From positions 1-51,829 of the forward strand of contig CANJGB010000025.1 in assembly GCA_947473805.1 (NCBI GenBank): a stretch of 51,829 nt of DNA, written 5' to 3'. The first letter of the stretch is position 1, and each line of letters begins with the position of its first letter. This DNA is from Alphaproteobacteria bacterium (GTDB taxonomy: Bacteria > Pseudomonadota > Alphaproteobacteria > Ferrovibrionales > Ferrovibrionaceae). Shown here piece after piece: positions 26,103-33,412 of this stretch. The notes under the pieces are model-generated. The model was not told the origin of the DNA, searched no databases, and saw only the letters and a program-made list of their open reading frames with translations. A program made the translations under genes and the position numbers.

Positions 26103-28010
26103 ATGGCTTCGATCTTTAACTTCGAGAACACCCTCGCGCGCCGGATCCGGAACGCCGGCCTGCTGGTCGTCGTGGTCTGCTGCGTCGGCGTACTGTACGT
26201 GCTGTCGGCCGACCTGATCGCGGGCGAGAGCGCCATCAATCTCGGTCCCTATTCGATTGGCGCGGTCGTTGCCCTGCTCTATATCGCGATCGCGGTGCTG
26301 ATCCAGGACGGTCGCGTCAAGTACAAGCGCCTGGGCCAGCAAAACGCCCAGATCAGCGAACTGGCGGACCGGCTGGGCCAGACCGTCGATACGCTGAACG
26401 AGATGAATACCGAGCTGCAGACCGCCCGCGATGCGGCCGAGGCCGCCGCCCGCGCCAAGGCCAGCTTCCTCGCGACCATGAGTCACGAGATCCGCACGCC
26501 GATCAACGGCGTGCTGGGCATGAGTCGCCTGCTGCTGGCCACCGACCTGACCCCCGAACAGCGCGCCTATGCCGAGGCGGCGCACCTGTCGGGCGAGGCG
26601 CTGCTGACATTGCTCAACGACGTGCTCGACTTCTCGAAGATCGAGGCCGGCCGCATCGAGCTGGAGGAAATTCCGTTCGAGCTGGCGCCTGTCATCGAGG
26701 GCGTCGCCGAACTGCTGAGCCCGCGCACCATCGAGAAGAACATCGGCATCAGCACCTATATCGCGCCCGATGTGCCGATGCGCCTGATCGGCGACCCCGG
26801 TCGGTTGCGCCAGGTAGTTCTGAACCTGGCCGGCAATGCGGTGAAGTTTACCGAACATGGCGGCGTGGTCATCGAGGTGACGAAGGATGGCGACGAGCGG
26901 CTGCACTTCGCCGTGACCGATACCGGCATCGGCATCTCCGAGGACGCGCAGCGTCACCTCTTCGCCGAGTTCAGCCAGGTCGATTCCTCGATTTCGCGGC
27001 GCTTCGGCGGTACCGGCCTCGGTCTGGCCATCAGTTCCCGCCTGGTCGAGGCGATGGGCGGCGGCATCGGCGTGCGCAGCGCGGCCGAGCGTGGCTCGGT
27101 GTTCTGGTTCGCCATCCCCTGCCGCCCTGCCGGCGACGGCGCGGTCGAACGCGTTGTGCCGATCAACAAGCGCGCAGTGCTCGTGCATCATGACGCCATG
27201 CTGCGGTCGGTGTTCGAACGCAAGCTGCGCGACATCGGCGTGGAGTCGGTTGCCCTCGGCGACTGGGCCAGTGCGCGCCCGGTTCTGCAGCCGACGGATG
27301 GCACGCCCCCCTTCGATATCCTGGTCATCGACAGCACGCTCAGCGATCCGCCCGCGCTGCAGGTGATCCGCGAGGTGCGGAACGATCCCGCCCTCGCCGG
27401 CCTGAAGACTGTCGTGCTGTTGCCGCTGTCCCGCCGCGGCGAGGTCGATGGGCTGCTTGGCGCCGGCTTCGACTCCTACCTGATCAAGCCGGTCCGCCGC
27501 TCGTCGCTGTATCGTCGCCTTGCGATCCTGACCGACATGCTGCCGGTCACGGGCGAAGCAACGCCGCCGCCCCGGCGCCTGGCCTCCGCCGTGGCCTCGG
27601 GTGAAGAGGTGCTCAAGGTCCTCGTCGCCGAGGACAACAAGATCAACCAGATGCTGGCGCGCTCGCTGCTGCGGCGGGCCGGCCATCGCGTCGAGGTGGT
27701 TTCCGATGGCGCCGAAGCGGTCGCCGCCGTGCAGCGCGGCGAGTTCGACGTCGTGCTGATGGACGTCCACATGCCCGAGGTGGATGGCTTCGAGGCGACG
27801 CGGCGCATCCGCGCCCTGCCGGGCGACCTGTGCCGCATTCCCATCGTGGCGCTCACCGCCGATGCGCTTGAGGGCGATCGCCGCCGCTGCATCGAGGCCG
27901 GCATGGACGACTACCTGTCCAAGCCCATCGACTTCGAGGAGCTGCACGCAACGCTCGAACGCTGGCGTTCCGCACGCTCAAACGCCGCCGCCGCCGCCGC
28001 CGCCCAATAG
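26103..28010 (+). CDS. Hybrid sensor histidine kinase with two receiver domains
   Basis: 635-residue membrane kinase. Two N-terminal spans (about 18-38 and 50-68) with almost no periplasmic loop, a coiled coil (about 75-120), HisKA with the phospho-acceptor His128 in [18 protein letters not shown], the ATP domain (about 225-340: [40 protein letters not shown]), and two receiver domains. The first (about 356-475) is degenerate around Asp410 ([10 protein letters not shown]) and Lys462; the second (about 504-620) is complete, with Asp554 in [11 protein letters not shown] and Lys607 in YLSKPID. Tail is alanine-rich. It may feed the neighbouring partner-switch genes or act alone; no response regulator with a DNA-binding output is adjacent. 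Confidence 0.94.
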   Translation: MASIFNFENTLARRIRNAGLLVVVVCCVGVLYVLSADLIAGESAINLGPYSIGAVVALLYIAIAVLIQDGRVKYKRLGQQNAQISELADRLGQTVDTLNEMNTELQTARDAAEAAARAKASFLATMSHEIRTPINGVLGMSRLLLATDLTPEQRAYAEAAHLSGEALLTLLNDVLDFSKIEAGRIELEEIPFELAPVIEGVAELLSPRTIEKNIGISTYIAPDVPMRLIGDPGRLRQVVLNLAGNAVKFTEHGGVVIEVTKDGDERLHFAVTDTGIGISEDAQRHLFAEFSQVDSSISRRFGGTGLGLAISSRLVEAMGGGIGVRSAAERGSVFWFAIPCRPAGDGAVERVVPINKRAVLVHHDAMLRSVFERKLRDIGVESVALGDWASARPVLQPTDGTPPFDILVIDSTLSDPPALQVIREVRNDPALAGLKTVVLLPLSRRGEVDGLLGAGFDSYLIKPVRRSSLYRRLAILTDMLPVTGEATPPPRRLASAVASGEEVLKVLVAEDNKINQMLARSLLRRAGHRVEVVSDGAEAVAAVQRGEFDVVLMDVHMPEVDGFEATRRIRALPGDLCRIPIVALTADALEGDRRRCIEAGMDDYLSKPIDFEELHATLERWRSARSNAAAAAAAQ

Positions 28011-28031
28011 TTCTGCGGGAGCATTTGCATT

Positions 28032-29336
28032 TTGCCGTCGCGCTGGGTCGCTGCTCTCGCCGTCTATCTTGAACCGCGCCTGCTTGCGGTTCTTTGCCTC
28101 GGCTTCGCCTCGGGCCTGCCGCTCGCGCTGACGGGGCAGACCCTCCAGGCGTGGCTGACAGAGGATGGCCTGTCGCTTGGCGCCATCGGCCTGTTCGCCG
28201 CCGTCGGCACGCCCTACACGTTGAAATTCCTCTGGGCGCCGCTGGTCGACCAGGCGCGGCTGCCGCTGTTCTCGCGCCTGTTCGGCCGCCGTCGCTCGTG
28301 GCTGATCGCGACGCAGATCGTGTTGATCGCCGCCATCCTGCTGCTCGGCGCCGCCGACCCGCGCCACATGATCGCCCTCACCGCCATCGCGGCCCTGCTC
28401 GTCGCCATCGCGTCGGCGACCCAGGACATCGTGATCGACGCCTGGCGGGTCGAAATGCTGGACGAGCGCCGGCAGGGCGCCGGTGCGGCGATGATCGTGT
28501 TCGGCTATCGCCTCGGCATGCTGGCCTCAGGCGCAGGTGCGCTCTATCTCGCCAGCGCGACGACCTGGTTCTGGACCTATGCGGCCATGGCCGCACTGCT
28601 GCTTGTCGGCGTCGCGGTCGCGTTGCTGGGACCCGAGCCCGAGCCGGTCGAGGTTCCACCCGCGGCGCCTGTCGCAGCGGGTGCCGATCACCTGCGCCGC
28701 GCGGCGTCGTGGCTCTATACCGCCGCCATCGCGCCCTTCGCGGAATTCCTGCAGCGGCCCGGCTGGCTCGCCATCCTCGCCTTTGCCATGCTGTTCAAGC
28801 TGGGCGACAGCCTGGCCGGCGTCATGGCGACCAGCTTTTATCTCAAGCTCGGCTTCAGCAAGATCGACATTGCCAATGTGGCGAAGCTGTACGGCTTCTT
28901 CGCCACGCTATTGGGCCTGTTCCTCGGCGGCTGGCTGATGAATGCGGTGGGCCTCGTCCGCGCGCTGTGGGTTTGTGGATTCCTGCAACTCGGCTCGAAC
29001 CTGTTGTTCGCCGCGCTGGCACAGGTCGGTCCCGACCTCGCCTTCCTGTCGCTCACCGTGGGCATCGAGAATTTGACTGGCGGCATGGGCACCGCGGCGC
29101 TGGTCGCCTACCTGTCGTCGCTGTGCAATCTGTCCTACACGGCGACGCAGTACGCCCTGCTGTCGTCGTTCACCGCGGTGGCGCGAACCTGGCTGTCGTC
29201 GTTCGCGGGCTATGCCGCGGAATATTTCGACTGGTTCCTGTTCTTCACGCTGACAGCCGTGGCTGCGCTGCCGGGCCTTGCCCTGCTGTGGTGGCTGACC
29301 CGATTTACCTTCAGGCCCGCCGCGCCACCAGCTTGA
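28032..29336 (+). CDS. AmpG-like MFS muropeptide permease
   Basis: 434-residue major-facilitator membrane protein with about 12 to 14 spans. AmpG relatives import GlcNAc-anhydro-MurNAc peptides released from peptidoglycan. Family marks are LAVLCLGFASGLPLALTGQTLQAWL, AAVGTPYTLKFLWAPLVDQ, ATQDIVIDAWRVEML and GFSKIDIANVAKLYGF. The start is a TTG at 28032, about 9 nt after GGGAG; no better start lies between the preceding kinase stop and the first span. It lies 21 bp after the kinase gene. The 3' end overlaps the methyltransferase gene by 26 bp on the other strand. Confidence 0.9.
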   Translation: MPSRWVAALAVYLEPRLLAVLCLGFASGLPLALTGQTLQAWLTEDGLSLGAIGLFAAVGTPYTLKFLWAPLVDQARLPLFSRLFGRRRSWLIATQIVLIAAILLLGAADPRHMIALTAIAALLVAIASATQDIVIDAWRVEMLDERRQGAGAAMIVFGYRLGMLASGAGALYLASATTWFWTYAAMAALLLVGVAVALLGPEPEPVEVPPAAPVAAGADHLRRAASWLYTAAIAPFAEFLQRPGWLAILAFAMLFKLGDSLAGVMATSFYLKLGFSKIDIANVAKLYGFFATLLGLFLGGWLMNAVGLVRALWVCGFLQLGSNLLFAALAQVGPDLAFLSLTVGIENLTGGMGTAALVAYLSSLCNLSYTATQYALLSSFTAVARTWLSSFAGYAAEYFDWFLFFTLTAVAALPGLALLWWLTRFTFRPAAPPA

Positions 29337-30048
29337 TGCCGGGCTTGAACGCCCAGGCGCGGTGCACCACCGTCAGGCCGTGCTTTGCCAGCAATTGCGT
29401 CAGGTTGCGCGGATTGAAGTACAGGCAGTGCGACGGCGGGCAGAAGGCATCCCACTTCTCGATGTCGCGCGGCCGCCGCCAGTGGTCGATATCGGGTGTT
29501 GTCAGGTACAGCACGCCGCCCGGCCGCAGCGCGCGCGCAATGGCGGCGACAAAGCGATTGGTATCGGGCGCATGCTCGATCACCTCGGAACAATAGGCGG
29601 CATCGAACTGTGCCGGGTCCAGGCCGGCCTCCTCCAGAAGGCCGTTGATATAGGTGCTGCGCGGAAAGTGTTCGCGCGCCCACGCCACGGCGGCGGCGTC
29701 GGGTTCGATTCCGGTTGCGGCAAAGCCGGCCTCGCGCGCCGCCTCGACCATGAAGCCGCCGTTGCACCCGATGTCGAGAAAGGTGCGGCCCTGTGCATCG
29801 CCATCGGGCAGCAGGCGGCGGATACGCTTGATCCGGCCACGACTCCGCCGCAGCTTCGCGTCGACCTTGGTGAAGTAGCTCTCGCTCGCGCCGTGATAGG
29901 TATCGTCGTACAGCGCCTTCAGCATGACGGCATCCGGCGGCGGATCCATGAAGACGAAACCGCAGGACGTGCATCGCACGAGCGCGATATTGCCGTGCCG
30001 CGCGAAGGGCGCGGGATCGGGCGTGCTGCAGATTTGACAGGTGGTCAT
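29311..30048 (-). CDS. Class I SAM-dependent methyltransferase with N-terminal zinc ribbon
   Basis: 245-residue methyltransferase. A small zinc ribbon (CQIC at residues 4-7 and CTSC at about 27-30) precedes GFVFMDPPPDAVMLKALYDD and the Rossmann core: TFLDIGCNGGFMVEAAREAG (SAM-binding glycines), ATGIEPDAAAV, YCSEVIEHAPDTNRFVAAIARAL and LRPGGVLYLTTPD. This layout resembles methyltransferases acting on lipid or sugar precursors. The start is ATG 30048; an extension to 30117 lacks the family pattern. The substrate is unknown. Confidence 0.85.
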   Translation of the reverse strand: MTTCQICSTPDPAPFARHGNIALVRCTSCGFVFMDPPPDAVMLKALYDDTYHGASESYFTKVDAKLRRSRGRIKRIRRLLPDGDAQGRTFLDIGCNGGFMVEAAREAGFAATGIEPDAAAVAWAREHFPRSTYINGLLEEAGLDPAQFDAAYCSEVIEHAPDTNRFVAAIARALRPGGVLYLTTPDIDHWRRPRDIEKWDAFCPPSHCLYFNPRNLTQLLAKHGLTVVHRAWAFKPGIKLVARRA

Positions 30049-30224
30049 GGCGTGTCGGCGGTTATCGCCATCCTCGACCCTCGGCGTCAAGCGGCGACAT
30101 ATTGCCCCGGGATACACGACATATGGGGTTTGTATGGCGAAACCGGCGCTAGCGATAGCGAAAGATCACCCGACCGTCACTTGACTGACTTGGAACTGTA
30201 ACAGACAATTACTACCTTCGCCGC

Positions 30225-31088
30225 ATGTCACAGGTATCCATGCCTCCCCGACCGCAGCTAAACGCGGCCCAGGCCCCCCGGGCCGAGGGCTGGAAGCTGG
30301 TGATGACCGGCAACCGCTTTGAGATCAGCCTCACACGCGATCCGCGTGAGATCGCGCTGGCTCAACGTCTTCGCTATCAGGTCTTCTACGAGGAGATGAA
30401 TGCCAAGCCGACGCCGGAAATGGCCGCGGCCGGGCGCGACTTCGATGCGTTCGACAAGTTGTGCGACCATCTCATGGTCTATGAACGCAGCCGTCATGGC
30501 CTGAACCAGGTCGTCGGCACTTATCGCCTCCTGCCCCAGGCTGTCGCGCGGCAGCACGGTGGATTCTACTCCGCTACGGAATACGATCTTTCACCGTTGC
30601 TGGATCAGGTCGGCAGCGATGGCGGCCTGCTGGAGCTGGGCCGGTCCTGCGTCCATGCCGGCTACCGGACATCGGCAACGATCCAGCTGCTGTGGCGCGG
30701 CATCGCCACCTACATGGCGGACAATGCCATCACCTTCATGTTCGGTTGCGCCAGCTTTGCCGGCACCGTCCCGGACCAGCATGCGCTGGCCCTGTCCTAT
30801 TTGCACCAGCATCATCTGGCGCCGGAGGCGTTCCGGGTCACCGCCCTGCCGCACCGGCACGTGGATATGAACCGCATGCCGGCCGGCACCGTCACCCCGC
30901 GCGCCGCGATGGCCGCGCTGCCACCGCTGATCAAGGCATATCTGCGGGTCGGCGCGTATATCGGCGACGGCGCGGTGATCGACCACCAGTTCGGCACGAC
31001 CGACGTCTTCATCATGCTGCCGGTGAACCGCATCGCGCCGAAATACTATTCGCACTACGAGCGCGAAGAGGCCTCGCCCGCCGCCTGA
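30225..31088 (+). CDS. olsB: L-ornithine N-alpha-acyltransferase OlsB
   Basis: GNAT-fold acyltransferase that transfers a 3-hydroxyacyl group from acyl-ACP to ornithine, giving lyso-ornithine lipid. 287 residues with FEISLTRDPREIALAQRLRYQVFYEE, DAFDKLCDHLMVYER, VVGTYRLLP, LLELGRSCVHAGYR and FMFGCASFAGTVPD, all typical of OlsB. OlsA, which adds the second acyl chain, is not adjacent. The ATG at 30225 is used; another at 30240 is possible. It is divergent from the methyltransferase gene and its stop is 3 bp from that of the opposing citrate-synthase-like gene. Confidence 0.93.
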   Translation: MSQVSMPPRPQLNAAQAPRAEGWKLVMTGNRFEISLTRDPREIALAQRLRYQVFYEEMNAKPTPEMAAAGRDFDAFDKLCDHLMVYERSRHGLNQVVGTYRLLPQAVARQHGGFYSATEYDLSPLLDQVGSDGGLLELGRSCVHAGYRTSATIQLLWRGIATYMADNAITFMFGCASFAGTVPDQHALALSYLHQHHLAPEAFRVTALPHRHVDMNRMPAGTVTPRAAMAALPPLIKAYLRVGAYIGDGAVIDHQFGTTDVFIMLPVNRIAPKYYSHYEREEASPAA

Positions 31089-31091
31089 TTG

Positions 31092-32177
31092 TCAGGCCGC
31101 CTCCGCCGGCAGCGGCCCGACATAACGTGACTGCGGCCGGATGATGCGGCCCGTCTGCTCCTGCTCCATCACATGCGCGCACCAGCCAGCCGAGCGGCCG
31201 ATGGCGAACACCGCCGTGAAGGCCGCGCGCGGCAGCTGCAACGCCTCCAGCACCAGCGCGGTGTAGAACTCGACATTGGTGTCCAGCCGGCGGTTTGGCT
31301 GCCGTTCGGCCAGGACCGCAATGGCCGCCTGTTCGACCTGCTCGGCAAAGGCGATGCGGTTGCGGCCGCCGGCCAGCCTCGCCGCGACCGGCTTCAGCAC
31401 ATCGGCGCGGGGATCGCGCACGCGGTAGATGCGGTGGCCAAATCCCATCAGGCGCTGGCCGCGATCGATGGCGCTGCGCAACCAGGGCATGATGTTTGCC
31501 TCGCTGCCGATATCGTCCAGCATGTCCAGCACCGGCCCCGGCGCGCCGCCGTGCAGCGGCCCCTTCAAGGCGCACAATCCGCCCAGGACGGCTGAGACGA
31601 GACCCGCCTGGGTTGACGCGATGACCCGCGCCGTGAAGGTCGAGGCATTCATCCCGTGGTCGGCGACAGTGACGAGATAGGCGTCGAGCGCCGCCACTTC
31701 GCTCGCGCTCGCCGGTACCCCGCGCAACATGCGCAGGAAGTCGGCAGCCGTGCCCAGCGACGGATCGGGTTCGACCGGTGCCTTGCCGGCGGCGTGACGC
31801 AACAAAGCTGCCGTCATGACAGGCAGGGCGCCGACTGCCCGCAGATGGGCGGGCAGGGCATCGTCGTCCGGCAGCATGCCCAGACCGATGCGCAGCACTT
31901 CGACCGGACCCAGGGTTCCGGCTGCGGGCAATAACTGGGGCAGCAGCGCCCAGGCTCTGGAACGCGCGCTTCCAAGGCCGTGCCGCACAACGGCCGGATT
32001 GCCACCTTCCGCCGCAAACCCGTCCCAAAGCAGCGCGGCGACGTCCTCGAACGTCGTACCGCTGGCGACGAGGTCTCGCAATTCGTGACCCCGGATCACC
32101 AGCCGCCCGGCCTCGCCGTCAACCATGCTCAGGACCGTCTCGGCAGCCACCACACCATCCAGACCGGCAGCCTTCAT
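31092..32177 (-). CDS. Citrate synthase family enzyme 1
   Basis: 361-residue citrate/2-methylcitrate-synthase-family protein that condenses an acyl-CoA with a 2-oxo acid. Catalytic residues are visible: histidine in LKGPLHGGAPG, histidine in MGFGHRIYRVRDPRADVLK and aspartate in RRLDTNVEFYTALVLEAL; HGMNASTFTARVIASTQAGL lines the CoA site. It is shorter than the hexameric GltA type (about 430). The ATG at 32177 has GGAGG 5 nt upstream; an ATG at 32189 is less well placed. It is divergent from a second family member that carries a DNA-binding domain, suggesting that the partner regulates this gene. The exact substrate is uncertain. Confidence 0.9.
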   Translation of the reverse strand: MKAAGLDGVVAAETVLSMVDGEAGRLVIRGHELRDLVASGTTFEDVAALLWDGFAAEGGNPAVVRHGLGSARSRAWALLPQLLPAAGTLGPVEVLRIGLGMLPDDDALPAHLRAVGALPVMTAALLRHAAGKAPVEPDPSLGTAADFLRMLRGVPASASEVAALDAYLVTVADHGMNASTFTARVIASTQAGLVSAVLGGLCALKGPLHGGAPGPVLDMLDDIGSEANIMPWLRSAIDRGQRLMGFGHRIYRVRDPRADVLKPVAARLAGGRNRIAFAEQVEQAAIAVLAERQPNRRLDTNVEFYTALVLEALQLPRAAFTAVFAIGRSAGWCAHVMEQEQTGRIIRPQSRYVGPLPAEAA

Positions 32178-32196
32178 TTTCTCCTCCATCTCCTGC

Positions 32197-32225
32197 TTGC
32201 CTGGATATGTCGATCAATATATAAA
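32197..32225 (+). promoter_or_regulatory. Promoter of the helix-turn-helix citrate synthase gene
   Basis: TTGCCT (32197-32202) and TATAAA (32220-32225) are 17 bp apart, a good sigma-70 type pair in an AT-rich island. Transcription would begin near 32232. One copy of a 15-bp repeat sits in the spacer, the place occupied by operators of MerR-type regulators. Confidence 0.6.
32206..32220. repeat. Direct repeat copy 1 (candidate operator)
   Basis: TATGTCGATCAATAT, matching the second copy at 14 of 15 positions. It lies between the -35 and -10 elements of the promoter, 36 bp before copy 2, or between three and four helical turns. Confidence 0.7.
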
Positions 32226-32241
32226 TATGGTCAATCTTGAG

Positions 32242-32256
32242 TATGTAGATCAATAT
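32242..32256. repeat. Direct repeat copy 2 (candidate operator over the start codon)
   Basis: TATGTAGATCAATAT, 14 of 15 identical to copy 1. It ends in the first two bases of the ATG start codon (32255-32257), where a bound protein could block transcription or initiation. Confidence 0.7.
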
Positions 32257-33412
32257 GACTTTCCTCTCAGCCCGCGAAGCGGCCGACCTGTTAGGCATAA
32301 CGCCGGCCACGCTTTACGCCTATGTCAGCCGGGGCGTTTTACCGGTGGAAAAGGGCGGCGACGGCCGCCACAGCCGCTATCCGCGTGAGGCTGTCATGGC
32401 GCTGAAGGCGCGTCGCGATCAGCCGCGCGGCGCCGACGAGGCCGCCCGAACCAGCTTGCAGTTCGGCCGGCCAGTGGCCGAATCCGCCATTACCCTGATC
32501 GAGAATGGCCGGCTCTATTACCGGGGCCGTGACATCCAGACCCTGGCCGCGACCGCGACACTCGAGGACGTGGCCGCCCTCATCTGGGGTCAGCGGCTCA
32601 CCGCGCCGGCCGACGCCATTCCAGACCTTCCGGCCGATCTTCCGTTCATGGAACGGGCGCACGCCCTGCTGGCCTTTGCGGCTGGTGCCGACCTTCGCGC
32701 CTTCGACCTGTCGCCGCCCGGCGTCGCCCGCACCGGCAGCCGAATCTTGCGTCTCGTCGCCGCGGCAGCCGGCGCGATTAAGGGTTCACCGCTCGATCCC
32801 GTGCATCGGCGTCTCGCCCGCGCCTGGGGGCTGGACGATGATGCGGCAGACCTGCTGCGCGCCGCGCTCGTTGTGTGTGCCGACCACGAATTCAATCCAT
32901 CGACTTTCACCGTGCGTGTCGTCGCCTCCACCGGGGCCACGCCCTATGGTGCGGTCCAGGCAGGCCTGGCCGCGCTCTCGGGCCCGCGTCACGGCGGCAT
33001 CACCTTGCGGGTCGACGCGCTGCTGGATGAAATCGGTGACCGCGATGCCAACGAGGTACTGGCCGCCAGGCTACGCCGCGGCGACGATGTGCCGGGCTTC
33101 GGCCATCCGCTCTATCCGGAAAATGATCCGCGCGCCCAATATCTGCTGTCGCGTCTGGCAGCGGACACGCGGGCTGCCCGGTCTCTCGCCGTGGCGGAGG
33201 CGGGGCGTGCCCTGACGGGGTTGCCGCCGACGATCGACTTCGCGCTGGTGGCGTTGGCCCGCACGCTGGGCCTGCCGCCCGGTGCGCCGCTCGCGCTGTT
33301 CACCATCGGCCGCGTCACTGGCTGGATCGGCCACGTGATCGAGCAATATGCCAGCCCGGCCCTGTTCCGGCCGCGCGCGTCCTACACCGGTCCGCGGCCT
33401 GTGTCGGCCTAG
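32255..33412 (+). CDS. Citrate synthase family protein 2 with N-terminal helix-turn-helix
   Basis: 385-residue fusion. Residues 1-50 are a MerR/excisionase-type helix-turn-helix (MTFLSAREAADLLGITPATLYAYVSRGVLP, seen in pieces; then GRHSRYPREAVMAL). Residues about 65-385 are a citrate-synthase domain with IENGRLYYRGRDIQ, CADHEFNPSTFTVRVVAST, LSGPRHGGITLRVD, VPGFGHPLYPENDPRAQYLL, PTIDFALVALARTL and FTIGRVTGWIGHVIEQY; the two catalytic histidines and an aspartate are kept. No clear ribosome-binding site is visible. It is divergent from another citrate-synthase gene, with matching repeats in its own promoter and over its start. It may be an enzyme, a metabolite-sensing repressor, or both. The last 4 bp overlap maeB. 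Confidence 0.92.
   Translation: MTFLSAREAADLLGITPATLYAYVSRGVLPVEKGGDGRHSRYPREAVMALKARRDQPRGADEAARTSLQFGRPVAESAITLIENGRLYYRGRDIQTLAATATLEDVAALIWGQRLTAPADAIPDLPADLPFMERAHALLAFAAGADLRAFDLSPPGVARTGSRILRLVAAAAGAIKGSPLDPVHRRLARAWGLDDDAADLLRAALVVCADHEFNPSTFTVRVVASTGATPYGAVQAGLAALSGPRHGGITLRVDALLDEIGDRDANEVLAARLRRGDDVPGFGHPLYPENDPRAQYLLSRLAADTRAARSLAVAEAGRALTGLPPTIDFALVALARTLGLPPGAPLALFTIGRVTGWIGHVIEQYASPALFRPRASYTGPRPVSA

Noticed and set aside
26076-27947. 623-codon minus-strand frame opposite the histidine kinase
   Set aside because: Shadow of the kinase reading frame with no recognisable motif.
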